This document shows positions 15,789 through 24,485 of a DNA stretch of 64,000 bases, piece after piece. The stretch is from CAMCYM01 sp964405405. GTDB taxonomy: Bacteria > Bacteroidota > Bacteroidia > Flavobacteriales_D > Sanyastnellaceae. The stretch is from assembly GCA_964405405.1 (NCBI GenBank), contig CAYONT010000001.1, positions 92,887 through 156,886 on the forward strand, in the 5' to 3' direction. A program made the translations under genes and the position numbers. Every line of letters starts with the position of its first letter. Positions within the stretch are counted from its first letter, which is position 1. The notes beneath the pieces were generated by a model. It was not told the DNA's origin. It worked only from the letters and a program-made list of their open reading frames with translations, and searched no databases.

Positions 15789-17123
15789 TCAAACGGTCTC
15801 CTCCTCCAAGAATTTCGTAGTGAAGTTTCCGCTCAGGAACCGAGGGTGACGCATGAGCCGCTGATGGAACGGAATGGTGGTCTTTACCCCTTCGATCACA
15901 TACTCGTCCAAAGCACGCTGCATCTTCAAGATGGCTTCTTCTCGGGTCTGTGCTACTACGATGAGCTTGGATATCATGCTGTCGTAGAAAGGAGGAATCT
16001 TGTAACCTGCATAGACATGGGTATCGATGCGCACACCGTGTCCACCGGGGGCGTGGTACACGGTGATGGTTCCCGGTGACGGGGCGAACCCACGGTCGGG
16101 GTCTTCCGCATTGATCCGGCACTGAATGGAGTGCATCTTGGGGTAGTAGTTCCGGCCCGATATGTTCTCTCCTGCCGCGAGTTTGATCTGTTCCTTGACC
16201 AAATCGTAGTTGATGACTTCCTCCGTGATGGTGTGTTCAACTTGAATCCGGGTGTTCATCTCCATGAAGTAGAAGTTCCGGTCCTTGTCCACCAAAAACT
16301 CTACGGTACCCACACCTTCGTATTGAACTGCCTCGGCGGCTTTGATGGCGGCCTGTCCCATCTTCTCCCTGAGTTCATCGGTCATGAAGGGGGAGGGCGT
16401 CTCTTCGACCAATTTCTGGTGGCGCCGCTGGATGGAGCAATCCCGCTCGCTCAGATGGCAAGCCTTGCCCCGCTGATCCGATGCAATCTGGATTTCGATG
16501 TGGCGGGGTTCCACCACGAATTTTTCCATGTACATGCCGTCGTTTCCGAAGGCGGCGGCTGCTTCCCGGCGCGTGGTTTCCCATGCTTCGGCCAATTCTT
16601 CATCGTTCTTGCAAACCTTCATTCCCTTGCCGCCACCACCTGCGGTAGCCTTGAGCATGATGGGGTAGCCGATTTCGGCAGCGCATTGCTTGGCTTCCTC
16701 AAGGGATGCCAGAATGCCCTCACTTCCCGGGATGGTGGGAACCCCCGCGCGTTTCATCGTGGCCTTTGCGGATGCTTTGTCCCCCATGGCCTCAATCATC
16801 GCAGGACTTGCCCCGATGAACTTGATGTTGTTCTCCTGACAAACCCGCGAAAAATGAGCGTTCTCGGAGAGAAAGCCGTAGCCGGGGTGGATGGCATCTG
16901 CATTGGTGATTTCAGCCGCTGCGATGATGTTGGGGATCTTCAGGTAGGAGTCGCTGCTTCGGGGAGGACCGATGCACACGGCTTCATCGGCGAAGCGGAT
17001 GTGCAAGCTGTCGGCATCTGCAGTTGAGTAGACCGCGACGGTTTTGATGCCCATCTCCTTGCAGGTTCGGATGACGCGCAACGCAATCTCACCTCGGTTG
17101 GCGATCAGGATTTTCTTGAACAT
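15789..17123 (-). CDS. accC: Biotin carboxylase subunit of acetyl-CoA carboxylase
   Basis: A 444-residue ATP-grasp enzyme that carboxylates the biotin on AccB with ATP and bicarbonate, the first half of malonyl-CoA formation. The start MFKKILIANRGEIALRVIR is canonical. The glycine-rich ATP loop GGGGKGM, the EKFVVEPRHIEIQ segment, HLSERDCSIQRRHQK and EMNTRIQVEH (catalytic Glu/Asn/Arg region) are complete. It starts 18 nt after accB and is the last gene of fabH, accB, accC. The carboxyltransferase genes are not in the window. Confidence 0.97.
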   Translation of the reverse strand: MFKKILIANRGEIALRVIRTCKEMGIKTVAVYSTADADSLHIRFADEAVCIGPPRSSDSYLKIPNIIAAAEITNADAIHPGYGFLSENAHFSRVCQENNIKFIGASPAMIEAMGDKASAKATMKRAGVPTIPGSEGILASLEEAKQCAAEIGYPIMLKATAGGGGKGMKVCKNDEELAEAWETTRREAAAAFGNDGMYMEKFVVEPRHIEIQIASDQRGKACHLSERDCSIQRRHQKLVEETPSPFMTDELREKMGQAAIKAAEAVQYEGVGTVEFLVDKDRNFYFMEMNTRIQVEHTITEEVINYDLVKEQIKLAAGENISGRNYYPKMHSIQCRINAEDPDRGFAPSPGTITVYHAPGGHGVRIDTHVYAGYKIPPFYDSMISKLIVVAQTREEAILKMQRALDEYVIEGVKTTIPFHQRLMRHPRFLSGNFTTKFLEEETV

Positions 17124-17141
17124 GGGAGCAACCGATCAGGT

Positions 17142-17648
17142 TCAGGCAGGATCGATGAGGAAAAGCGGCTGGTCGTACTCTACGGGAGAATTGTCCTCAA
17201 CGAGGATTTTCACCACCTTACCCGCCAGTTCACTTTCGATTTCATTGAACAGCTTCATGGCTTCGATGACGCAGAGGACGTTGCCCTTTTGGATGCTGGA
17301 ACCGACCTCCACAAAGTGGGGCTTGTCGGGAGCAGGCTTTCGGTAAAATGTACCGATCATGGGCGACTTGATGGTCACAAAGCGTGCTTCGTTGTCCTCG
17401 GCAGGAGCAGCAGGAGCCGCGGCCTCCGTGGGGGCCTGGGGCACTGGCGCAGCGACCGGCAATGTCTGGACCATGGGGGCTTGGGCCATCGGAATGGCCA
17501 TGGGCACCGGTTGCATCTCCGGCGTGCCGCGGCGCTTGCCGGGGTCAGCCTTGATGGTGATTTTGAAGTCTTGCTTCTCGATTTCTACCTCCGTCACGCC
17601 TGATTTGGCGATGAATTTGATGAGGTCTTGGATTTCGCTGATGGTCAT
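17142..17648 (-). CDS. accB: Biotin carboxyl carrier protein of acetyl-CoA carboxylase
   Basis: A 168-residue carrier with an N-terminal domain MTISEIQDLIKFIAKSGVTE, a Pro/Ala-rich flexible linker (about 43-85) and the biotinyl domain (about 88-168). The biotinylated lysine is K132 in EAMKLFNEIE. The thumb-type PMIGTFYRKPAPDKPHFVEVG region of acetyl-CoA carboxylase carriers is present. It lies 51 nt downstream of fabH and 18 nt before accC. Biotin is attached by a BirA-type ligase not encoded here. Confidence 0.96.
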   Translation of the reverse strand: MTISEIQDLIKFIAKSGVTEVEIEKQDFKITIKADPGKRRGTPEMQPVPMAIPMAQAPMVQTLPVAAPVPQAPTEAAAPAAPAEDNEARFVTIKSPMIGTFYRKPAPDKPHFVEVGSSIQKGNVLCVIEAMKLFNEIESELAGKVVKILVEDNSPVEYDQPLFLIDPA

Positions 17649-17699
17649 GGCTCGGCGATTGTGCTTGTCAAAAGTAAGGGAGAAGCTCCCGTTGAATCG

Positions 17700-18686
17700 T
17701 TAATTCGGGTTGTAGGCCCATTTCAGGTACACGGCACCCCAGGTGAACCCGCCACCGAACGCGGCGAGGATCAGGTTGTCCCCTTTGCTCAGTTGATTTT
17801 CCCAATCCCGGAGGCAAAGTGGAATGGTCGCGGCGGTGGTATTGCCATACCTCTGGATGTTGATCATCACTTTTTCCGCGGGCAACCCCATGCGGCGCTG
17901 GGTGGCGTCGATGATGCGAAGGTTGGCTTGGTGGGGAACCAACCACGCGACATCCTCAGGCTGCAGCCCATTGCGTTCCATGATTTCGTAGCTCACATCG
18001 GCCATGCCTTTGACCGCGGCTTTGAAAACCGGCTGCCCATCTTGGAATACAAAATGCTCGCGTGCATCGACAGTTTCGTGGCTGGGTGGCTTCAAGGAGC
18101 CGCCTGCCTTCTGGTGCAGGTATTGGGCGCCACTTCCATCGACCCGCAAGATGTGGTCGATGATGCCTCCGTCCTCGGAGGGCTCCAGCAGCACAGCCGC
18201 TGCACCATCACCGAACAGAACACAGGTGGTTCGGTCGGTGTAGTCCACAATGGCACTCATCTTGTCTGCACCGACAATCACCACCTTTTTGTAGCGTCCT
18301 CCTTCGATGAACTGAGCTCCGGTCACCAGAGCAAAGAGAAAGCCTGAACATGCTGCACTGAGGTCATAACCCCATGCATTCTTGGCTCCTACCTTCTCTG
18401 CCAGCAGGTTTGCCGTGGCAGGAAAATGCATGTCTGCTGTGACCGTCGCCACGATGATCAGGTCAATCTCCAAGGGGTCCATGCCCCTTTTTGCACAGAG
18501 GGCCTTGACGGCTTCAGCCCCCATGTCTGATGTGGCTAGATTGGGGTCCTTGAGGATGTGCCGCTGCTCAATGCCCGTTCGGGTGCGAATCCATTCGTCA
18601 TTCGTATCCACCAATTTTTCCAAATCGGCGTTGGTCAGGAGGTCTTCGGGTACATAACCCGCCACGGCTGTGATGGCCGCATGCAT
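17700..18686 (-). CDS. fabH: Beta-ketoacyl-ACP synthase III
   Basis: A 328-residue condensing enzyme that starts fatty-acid synthesis from acyl-CoA and malonyl-ACP. The catalytic triad region is visible: C113 in AACSGF, His in VPHQAN and Asn in the GNTTAA segment. The DTNDEWIRTRTGIEQRH start region is typical. The frame is open to 18770, but the ATG at 18686 (MHAAITAVAGYVPED) matches family N termini and lies 41 nt after a TATCTTTG box. A terminator separates it from rpmF, so fabH, accB and accC probably form their own transcript. Confidence 0.95.
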   Translation of the reverse strand: MHAAITAVAGYVPEDLLTNADLEKLVDTNDEWIRTRTGIEQRHILKDPNLATSDMGAEAVKALCAKRGMDPLEIDLIIVATVTADMHFPATANLLAEKVGAKNAWGYDLSAACSGFLFALVTGAQFIEGGRYKKVVIVGADKMSAIVDYTDRTTCVLFGDGAAAVLLEPSEDGGIIDHILRVDGSGAQYLHQKAGGSLKPPSHETVDAREHFVFQDGQPVFKAAVKGMADVSYEIMERNGLQPEDVAWLVPHQANLRIIDATQRRMGLPAEKVMINIQRYGNTTAATIPLCLRDWENQLSKGDNLILAAFGGGFTWGAVYLKWAYNPN

Positions 18687-18727
18687 TCGCGTAGGCTGCA
18701 AAGGTTCTGGATCTTGGAAAGTGGGTC

Positions 18728-18735
18728 CAAAGATA
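18728..18735 (-). promoter_or_regulatory. -7 box TATCTTTG of fabH-accB-accC
   Basis: Exact TAnnTTTG match between the rpmF terminator and the fabH start, leaving 41 nt to the ATG at 18686. Confidence 0.65.
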
Positions 18736-18782
18736 GGATTCTGGCCCATGCCATGCGCACGAACCTCCATTTCAGCCCGTAA

Positions 18783-18807
18783 AAAAAGGGCCCATCGGGC
18801 CCTTTTT
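18783..18807 (-). terminator. Rho-independent terminator after rpmF
   Basis: Perfect 11-bp stem (18783-18793 with 18797-18807) with a 3-nt loop. The core GGGCCC is flanked by A5 and T5, and on the minus strand the run extends to seven T. It lies 22 nt past the rpmF stop. The symmetry would let it work from either side. Confidence 0.88.
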
Positions 18808-18829
18808 GAACATGCGATTTCCGCAGGAA

Positions 18830-19018
18830 TCAGGCTTGCGCCTTCTCCATGACGACTTTCCCTTTGTAGTACAACCGGCCCTCATGCCAATGCGCACGGT
18901 GAAACAGGTGGGGTTGACCGGTGGTGGGACAGGTAGCCACATTGGCTGCGGTCAAGGCGTCGTGGGTTCGGCGCTTCCGGGAGCGCGTTTTGCTCTGACG
19001 TCGTTTGGGATGTGCCAT
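18830..19018 (-). CDS. rpmF: 50S ribosomal protein L32
   Basis: A 62-residue basic ribosomal protein starting MAHPKRRQSKTRSRKRRTHD, the near-universal L32 N terminus. Only one cysteine remains (ATCPTTG), so this is the L32 type without a complete four-Cys zinc ribbon. The ATG at 19018 is chosen for that signature although the frame is open 12 codons upstream. It starts 8 nt after the DUF177 stop, the usual YceD-L32 pairing, and is followed by a strong terminator. Confidence 0.96.
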   Translation of the reverse strand: MAHPKRRQSKTRSRKRRTHDALTAANVATCPTTGQPHLFHRAHWHEGRLYYKGKVVMEKAQA

Positions 19019-19026
19019 GACAGGGG

Positions 19027-19554
19027 TTATTTCAAATCTTTCAATTGGTCCCAACGAGGGTCCACATCGTCTGAATCATTTCCTTCTTCTGGATCGACTT
19101 CGGTCCAGCCCACTTGTCGAACCACATCGGGGTCACAGGAGGCCAAATCTTCGTGCAACCGACGGGCAGGCAGCCCGAGATGTGCAAGTTCGAAAATCGT
19201 TTGGGCCAAATCCAGTTGGTGTACTTCGGGTCCAAAGACCCATACGTCACCTTCTGTGTCAGTCTCTTCACCCAACTTGACCACCAAGCGCTCTCGGGTG
19301 TCCACAGGGACTTGGATGGGCGCTAGGCAGCGATCGCAGGGCATTTCACAGGTTCCGTGGAGGTGGATGTGACAATCCATTGTGCTCCCGATTTTGTCAA
19401 GCTGCACGTCGGCTGTCATGTGGGCCTCCTCGATTTCAGAAAGAGGAAAAGAAGCAAAGAACGCGGGATCTACCTCGATTTGAAAACCATGGGATCCGGG
19501 TTTGAGTCCGACAAACGGAATGCGGAAAGGTGCCCGAACGTCCAAGGTCTCCAA
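19027..19554 (-). CDS. YceD/DUF177 family protein, probable TTG start
   Basis: About 175 residues of the YceD family, which accompanies L32 in most bacteria and has been linked to 23S rRNA accumulation. Visible features are IPFVGLKPGSHGFQIEVD, the CEMPCDRCLAP cysteine cluster (CxxxCxxC), and a Glu/Asp-rich C terminus (EEGNDSDDVDPRWDQLK). No ATG occurs between the TACATTTG box and the conserved region; the next in-frame Met is deep inside. TTG at 19554, 11 nt after the box, is therefore the best start. It lies 8 nt upstream of rpmF. Confidence 0.85.
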   Translation of the reverse strand: METLDVRAPFRIPFVGLKPGSHGFQIEVDPAFFASFPLSEIEEAHMTADVQLDKIGSTMDCHIHLHGTCEMPCDRCLAPIQVPVDTRERLVVKLGEETDTEGDVWVFGPEVHQLDLAQTIFELAHLGLPARRLHEDLASCDPDVVRQVGWTEVDPEEGNDSDDVDPRWDQLKDLK

Positions 19555-19565
19555 TTTTGGGGAGG

Positions 19566-19573
19566 CAAATGTA
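19566..19573 (-). promoter_or_regulatory. -7 box TACATTTG of the DUF177-rpmF operon
   Basis: Exact TAnnTTTG match in the gap after pdxA. The transcript would begin close to the proposed TTG at 19554, which rules out starts further upstream. Confidence 0.65.
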
Positions 19574-19637
19574 ATGCGGAAGGAGCGAAGGAACAAGCCG
19601 GGAGGGATTGAATTCCAACAAAGTGGACTTCGATGCA

Positions 19638-20723
19638 TCACCGCCGCCGCTCAAATTCACTTTCCCGACGGATGTTGGTGTTGATTTCCAGGGGATTGGA
19701 GGCAAAGTCCCGGAAAGCCTTTCGGTGATTTCGGATGTCCTTCGCCAGGAAAATCGCCGTCCGCATGGAATCTGCCACGGCCTTGCCCTGGCCGGCGATG
19801 TCCATGCCGGTGCCGTGGTCAGGACTCGTGCGGACAATGGGCAGTCCGGCGGTGAAGTTCACTCCGTTCCCGAAGCTCAGTGCCTTGAAGGGGGCCAAGC
19901 CCTGGTCGTGGTACATGGCGAGGATCCCGTCGAACTGCTTGTAGGCACCCGAGCCGAAAAATCCGTCTGCGGCATAGGGTCCCAGCACCCAGCGCCCCTC
20001 GGCCGCCAACTCCCTGACCACAGGACCGATGATGCGCTTTTCTTCATCTCCCATGAGCCCGTTGTCGCTGGCGTGGGGGTTGAGTCCCAACACCGCGATT
20101 CTGGGCTGGGGAATGCCGAAGTCCTTCAGCAGGGCCTCGTGCATGAGGTTGATTTTGCTCCGGATCAACCCTGAAGACAGAGCGCCTGACACCTCTTTGA
20201 GCGCCATGTGGCCCGTGCAAACGCCCACGCGCAGGTTGTCAGAAACCAGTAGCATCAGCACCTCATCCACATTCGCGACGTGTGCGAGGTATTCTGTGTG
20301 GCCAGGAAACGGGAAGGGGCCGCCACGCATGGCATCCTTGTGAATGGGCGCCGTGACGAGCACGTCGGTTTTGTTCGAGGCCAAATCCCCCACAGCGCGC
20401 TCCAACGATCCATGGGCGTACTTGCCCGCCTCCGGGTCGACCACCCCCCACCGCGGGGTCCAAGGTTCCACCCGGAATGGCAGCACGTTGAGCTGTTGTG
20501 GCTTCGCTTGTTCCGGCTGCAAGATGATGCCCCAGACGAGGTCGTCGGGCCGCCCAAGGGTCTCGAGGGTGGCCTCGACCAACTCGGGCGTGGCGTAGAG
20601 AATCGGGGTGACCTCGTCAAACATCCGGGCGTCTCGGAAGACCTGAAGTACGGTTTCGATGCCGATGCCGTTCGGGTCACCGGCGGTGATGCCGGCACGG
20701 GTGGGGGAATTTTTGGCTGCCAT
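19638..20723 (-). CDS. pdxA: 4-hydroxythreonine-4-phosphate dehydrogenase
   Basis: A 361-residue enzyme of the deoxyxylulose-5-phosphate-dependent route to pyridoxal 5'-phosphate. It begins with the typical RAGITAGDPNGIGIE and contains the three metal-binding histidine segments: PGHTEYLA, TGHMALKEV and MYHDQGLAPFKAL. TSPDHGTGMDIAG is the conserved C-terminal motif. The length is slightly above average because of a charged tail (RRESEFERRR). Its TACCTTTG box lies 10 nt upstream. The order pdxA, DUF177, rpmF, fabH, accB, accC is common in Bacteroidota. Confidence 0.95.
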   Translation of the reverse strand: MAAKNSPTRAGITAGDPNGIGIETVLQVFRDARMFDEVTPILYATPELVEATLETLGRPDDLVWGIILQPEQAKPQQLNVLPFRVEPWTPRWGVVDPEAGKYAHGSLERAVGDLASNKTDVLVTAPIHKDAMRGGPFPFPGHTEYLAHVANVDEVLMLLVSDNLRVGVCTGHMALKEVSGALSSGLIRSKINLMHEALLKDFGIPQPRIAVLGLNPHASDNGLMGDEEKRIIGPVVRELAAEGRWVLGPYAADGFFGSGAYKQFDGILAMYHDQGLAPFKALSFGNGVNFTAGLPIVRTSPDHGTGMDIAGQGKAVADSMRTAIFLAKDIRNHRKAFRDFASNPLEINTNIRRESEFERRR

Positions 20724-20733
20724 GGGGGTATGG

Positions 20734-20741
20734 CAAAGGTA
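20734..20741 (-). promoter_or_regulatory. -7 box TACCTTTG of pdxA
   Basis: Exact TAnnTTTG match 10 nt before the ATG at 20723. The divergent secreted-protein gene starts 55 nt away and has only a weak box-like TAACTTGG at 20762-20769. Confidence 0.65.
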
Positions 20742-20777
20742 ACGGATGCCTCGCTAGTACCTAACTTGGTCGGTTGA

Positions 20778-23468
20778 ATGGGAACCCCCTTTTGCCTTCG
20801 GATGTGGGCCCTGCTGGGTTTGTGGCTTCTCGCCGGTCGGGCAGGGGCGACACACAACCGCGCGGGCGAGATCACCTACACCCACGTGCAGGGATTGACC
20901 TACGAAGTGGTGATCACGACCTACACCAAGTCGTCAGCCATTGCGGACCGTCCTTGGTTGCCGATTCGATGGGGGGACGAAGCCGCCGGTGCGCTTCTGG
21001 ACAGCTTGGAGCGGGAGAGCATCCAACCGCTGTTGGGCGATGTCCAGATCAATGTTTACCGAGGGCAGCACACTTATGGCGGGCCTGGGGTGTATGCCCT
21101 GGAAGTGGAGGACCCGAACCGCAACGATGGGGTGCTCAACATTCCGGGTTCCGTGGATGTCCCTTTCGCCATCCAGACCCTGCTGTTCATCAACCCCATG
21201 GCGGGACACAACAACTCGGTTCAGTTGCTCAACCCGGGCCAAGAGAACGCATGTCTGTTTCAGCCCTGGATCCACAATCCGGGGGCTTTCGATCCCGATG
21301 GCGATTTGTTGACCTTCGCCCTGATTGCGTGCCGGGGGTTCGATGGGGAGTTCATTCCGGGGTATGTATCGCCTGAACTCGTCAGTCCTGCGGAGGATCT
21401 GTTTGCGATCGACCCGGTGACGGGAGATCTGACCTGGGAGTCGCCGCAGGTGGCTGGTGAATACAATTTGGCCATCCGCGTGCAGGAATGGAGGATGGTA
21501 GATGGCATGCTGGTTCAGGTGGGAGAAGTGGTGCGGGACATGCAGGTGAATGTGGCGATTTGTGCGAACCAGGCCCCGGTGGTGGCGGCAATTCCGGACA
21601 CTTGTGTGGTGGCGGACTCGTTCCTGTCGCTGGCCGTTTCGGCGACCGATCCGGACAACCATCCGCTGGTACTGACTGCGATCGGGGGTCCGCTGTCCGA
21701 GGTGGAGCATCCGGCGTTTTTCGTAGCCACGGGGAACGGGCAAGGTACGTTGACCTGGCTTCCCCGCTGTGCCGAGGTGCGAGAAGCGCCGTACCAGGTG
21801 CTTTTCAAGGCACAGGATGCGTTGAATGCCACGCCGTTGGCGGACATCGAGTCGGTGTTGATTCGGGTGATTGCGCCGCCGGTTCAGGGGGTGGTGGCCC
21901 AGGCCGCAGGTTTGGAGGTGGAGGTGTCGTGGCAGGCCCACGGCTGTGGGGGGGATTTGCCGGATTGGCAGGTGGCGGCCGGTGGGTATGAGGTGTACCG
22001 CCGGGTGGGGGTGTTTCCGGCGCAGCCGGGGGCGTGCGAGGTGGGGCTTCCCGCGGGTTGGGACTACGAACTGGTGGGCACGGTATCAGGGCTCGGAAAC
22101 ACGGTCTTTGTGGATACGGATGCCCTGAACTTCGGGGCGACGTATTGTTATCGGGTGGTGGCATTCTGGCCTGATGCCGGGCCGTCGGTCATCAGTGGCG
22201 AGGCGTGCGCCACCATCCCCAAGGATGTGCCGGTGATGACCGGCGCTTCCGTGGAGGTCACCGATGCGGGAGCCGGAGCGGTGGCTGTGTCCTGGTCTCC
22301 ACCGACGGATGCCGATTTGGCGGCTTTCCCAGGTCCGTATGGGTACAAATTGTACGCATCCTTCCAGGTGGGTCCGGAAGGGGATTGGAGCGAGCCCGGG
22401 TTGCTTTGGGAGAGCGGTTGGAGTGGGGTTTGGCCTTCGCCAGACACCCAATTCGTCCATACCGGCATTCCCACCGACCAGCGGCGTTGGCGCTATGCTG
22501 CAGAAGCCTGGTCCGGGGACGACCGCATCGGGCTGGCAACTGTGGCCACGACTCCCTTCTTGACGTTGACCCCCAATGACAACGAGCTGGCGCTGGAAGT
22601 ATTCGTGCAAACGCCCTGGGAGAATGCAGTTTTTGAGGTGTATCGTCAGGATGATTTGGGGAACTGGGTGTTCCTGGCGGAAAGCGACGCCGCGCTCTGG
22701 GTGGACACGGGTTTGGTGAACCAGCAGTCCTATTGTTACCGGGTGCGGACGCGTGGGGGGTACGACGCCTCGGGAACCGTGGATCCCATCGTCAACTGGA
22801 GCCAATCGGTGTGCGGCATCCCGGTGGATTTGACGCCCCCCTGTCCACCGGTGTTGGAGGTGGTGGCCGACTGTCCGGAATCCTTGAACCGTTGGACGTG
22901 GCTGAATCCAGAGGGATGCGCTGACGATGTCCAAGGTTATGTGCTGTACTGGACACCTGTACCCGGAGGAACGTGGCAAACGCTAGCGCAATGGGAGGAT
23001 CCCTCGGAAACGACCTACCTGTTCAACGAGGGGGGCATCCAGGGAACCATCGCAGGCTGTTTTGCTGTGTCGGCCTTTGACAGCCTAGCCCCTGGAGTGG
23101 ATGGTGTGTTGCGCCGAAATTTCAGTGCGCTCTCAGAACCAGTCTGTGTAGACAACTGTCCTTATTACTTCCTGCCCAACGTCTTTACACCCAACGAAGA
23201 TGGTTCGAATGATGTTTTCCAGGCCTTCCCGTGGAAGTTCGTTGCGGAGGTGGATTTTCAGGTATTCAATCGAAATGGGTTGGAGGTGTTTCGAACGCGT
23301 GATCCCGACATCATGTGGGATGGCAGATTCACCGATGGCTCCCCTTGCGCCGATGGGGTCTATTATTACACCGTTCGCGTGCAGACCATTCGGTTGCAGG
23401 GTCTGGTCGAAGAGCGATTCAGCGGGGAAATCCACCTGTTGGGGAGCCGCAATGGAATTCAGGAGTGA
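20778..23468 (+). CDS. Large secreted protein with type IX secretion gliding-associated C-terminal domain
   Basis: An 896-residue exported protein. A signal peptide (about 1-25) is followed by THNRAGEITYTHVQGLTYEV, the start seen in many Bacteroidota surface proteins. Next come an Ig/cadherin-like region with FDPDGDLLTFALI and ATDPDNHPLVL (about 165-345), and at least three fibronectin-III-like modules with YCYRVVAF/YCYRVRTR strands (about 350-790). The C terminus YFLPNVFTPNEDGSNDVF onwards (about 806-896) is the gliding-motility-associated type B sorting domain that directs export by the type IX system and surface anchoring. The ligand is unknown; adhesion is plausible. ATG at residue 9 is an alternative start. 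Confidence 0.9.
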   Translation: MGTPFCLRMWALLGLWLLAGRAGATHNRAGEITYTHVQGLTYEVVITTYTKSSAIADRPWLPIRWGDEAAGALLDSLERESIQPLLGDVQINVYRGQHTYGGPGVYALEVEDPNRNDGVLNIPGSVDVPFAIQTLLFINPMAGHNNSVQLLNPGQENACLFQPWIHNPGAFDPDGDLLTFALIACRGFDGEFIPGYVSPELVSPAEDLFAIDPVTGDLTWESPQVAGEYNLAIRVQEWRMVDGMLVQVGEVVRDMQVNVAICANQAPVVAAIPDTCVVADSFLSLAVSATDPDNHPLVLTAIGGPLSEVEHPAFFVATGNGQGTLTWLPRCAEVREAPYQVLFKAQDALNATPLADIESVLIRVIAPPVQGVVAQAAGLEVEVSWQAHGCGGDLPDWQVAAGGYEVYRRVGVFPAQPGACEVGLPAGWDYELVGTVSGLGNTVFVDTDALNFGATYCYRVVAFWPDAGPSVISGEACATIPKDVPVMTGASVEVTDAGAGAVAVSWSPPTDADLAAFPGPYGYKLYASFQVGPEGDWSEPGLLWESGWSGVWPSPDTQFVHTGIPTDQRRWRYAAEAWSGDDRIGLATVATTPFLTLTPNDNELALEVFVQTPWENAVFEVYRQDDLGNWVFLAESDAALWVDTGLVNQQSYCYRVRTRGGYDASGTVDPIVNWSQSVCGIPVDLTPPCPPVLEVVADCPESLNRWTWLNPEGCADDVQGYVLYWTPVPGGTWQTLAQWEDPSETTYLFNEGGIQGTIAGCFAVSAFDSLAPGVDGVLRRNFSALSEPVCVDNCPYYFLPNVFTPNEDGSNDVFQAFPWKFVAEVDFQVFNRNGLEVFRTRDPDIMWDGRFTDGSPCADGVYYYTVRVQTIRLQGLVEERFSGEIHLLGSRNGIQE

Positions 23469-23497
23469 AGGAAACACTCCGTTCAAACAATCAGCAT

Positions 23498-24088
23498 ATG
23501 TTCACAGGCATCATTGAGGGAATGGGGGAGATTCGGTCCATCGCACATGCGGGGAGCAACGTGGACTTCACGTTGACCGTGCCTTGGCAGGGGGAGTTGA
23601 AGGTGGATCAGAGTTTGGCCCACGATGGCGTTTGTCTGACTGTGGTTGAGGTGGGTCTGGAGGGTTACCGGGTCACCGCCATCCGAGAGACGCTGGAGCG
23701 CAGCAATTTGGGGGAACGTCATGTGGGGGACCGGGTGAACTTGGAGCGGTGTACTCAGTTGGGCCATCGGCTCGATGGTCACATTGTGCAGGGACACGTG
23801 GATGCCACCGCCCAAGTTGTGGCCATCGAGCCCCAATCGGGTAGCTGGCTGCTCCGTTTCGAACATCCGGTGCGCCCGGGTCATGTGACCGTAGAAAAGG
23901 GCTCGGTGACCGTGAACGGGGTGAGCCTGACCGTTGTGGACAGTGCGGACAATGGTTTTTCCGTGGCTGTCATCCCTTATACCTGGGAGCACACGAACCT
24001 CGGCCGACTGCAGGTGGGCGACCGGGTCAATGTAGAGTTTGACATCATCGGAAAGTACGTTGCCCGCCTCGTGTCGCCACTCCGTTGA
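23498..24088 (+). CDS. ribE: Riboflavin synthase alpha chain
   Basis: A 196-residue enzyme that dismutates two 6,7-dimethyl-8-ribityllumazine molecules to riboflavin. It begins with the invariant MFTGIIEGMG and contains two lumazine-binding repeats (about 1-95 and 97-190). Their matching motifs are DGVCLTV and NGVSLTV, and GHIVQGHVD separates the halves. It lies 29 nt after the type IX-secreted protein gene. I see no FMN-riboswitch-like fold in that space. A short GC stem (24105-24120) follows the stop but has no adjacent T-run. Confidence 0.96.
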   Translation: MFTGIIEGMGEIRSIAHAGSNVDFTLTVPWQGELKVDQSLAHDGVCLTVVEVGLEGYRVTAIRETLERSNLGERHVGDRVNLERCTQLGHRLDGHIVQGHVDATAQVVAIEPQSGSWLLRFEHPVRPGHVTVEKGSVTVNGVSLTVVDSADNGFSVAVIPYTWEHTNLGRLQVGDRVNVEFDIIGKYVARLVSPLR

Positions 24089-24179
24089 AGCGCTGGTTGG
24101 TTGAGCGGCTGGGAAGCCGCCACGGATTGCAACGTTGTTTTTTTGGCAAGAAGGCGCCCTTTGGTGCTTCTTTGTTTGC

Positions 24180-24485
24180 ATGAGAAAGACACTGATTTTC
24201 GGGGTGTTGTCCCTCTGGGTCTGTTTGCTGGCAGTTGCCTGGCGCGCAGAAGGGGGTGGGGATGTGTGCGTCAAGGTGCGCGGCAACGGCAGCCACTTGA
24301 TTGAGGTGCGGGTAGGTCCCAACAAAACTTCAGGAGCCTGTTGTTCGGGTGTCTCGAAGGACGCCACCGTGACGGTGTGCGGAAAATCGGGATACCAGGT
24401 TTTCGATGAGAAAACGAAGCGTTTGTTGTTCGTTCTGTCGCCAGAACTCAACGGATCCACCATTGACCTGAGATCCTTTTACTGA
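24180..24485 (+). CDS. Small exported cysteine-containing protein, unknown
   Basis: A 101-residue product with an N-terminal export signal or membrane anchor (MRKTLIFGVLSLWVCLLAVAW) and a short mature region of about 75 residues. The mature region holds four cysteines (DVCVKV, ACCSG, VCGKSG), which could pair after export. The frame is open 15 codons upstream, but this ATG gives a clean signal sequence. Its stop overlaps the next start (TGATG). I recognise no family. Confidence 0.55.
   Translation: MRKTLIFGVLSLWVCLLAVAWRAEGGGDVCVKVRGNGSHLIEVRVGPNKTSGACCSGVSKDATVTVCGKSGYQVFDEKTKRLLFVLSPELNGSTIDLRSFY

Noticed and set aside
23469..23497. Possible FMN riboswitch before riboflavin synthase
   Set aside because: Only 28 nt separate the genes and none of the conserved riboswitch stems can fit.
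24105..24145. Terminator after riboflavin synthase
   Set aside because: A 6-bp GC stem (24105-24120) exists, but the nearest T-run is more than 10 nt away, too far for a typical intrinsic terminator.
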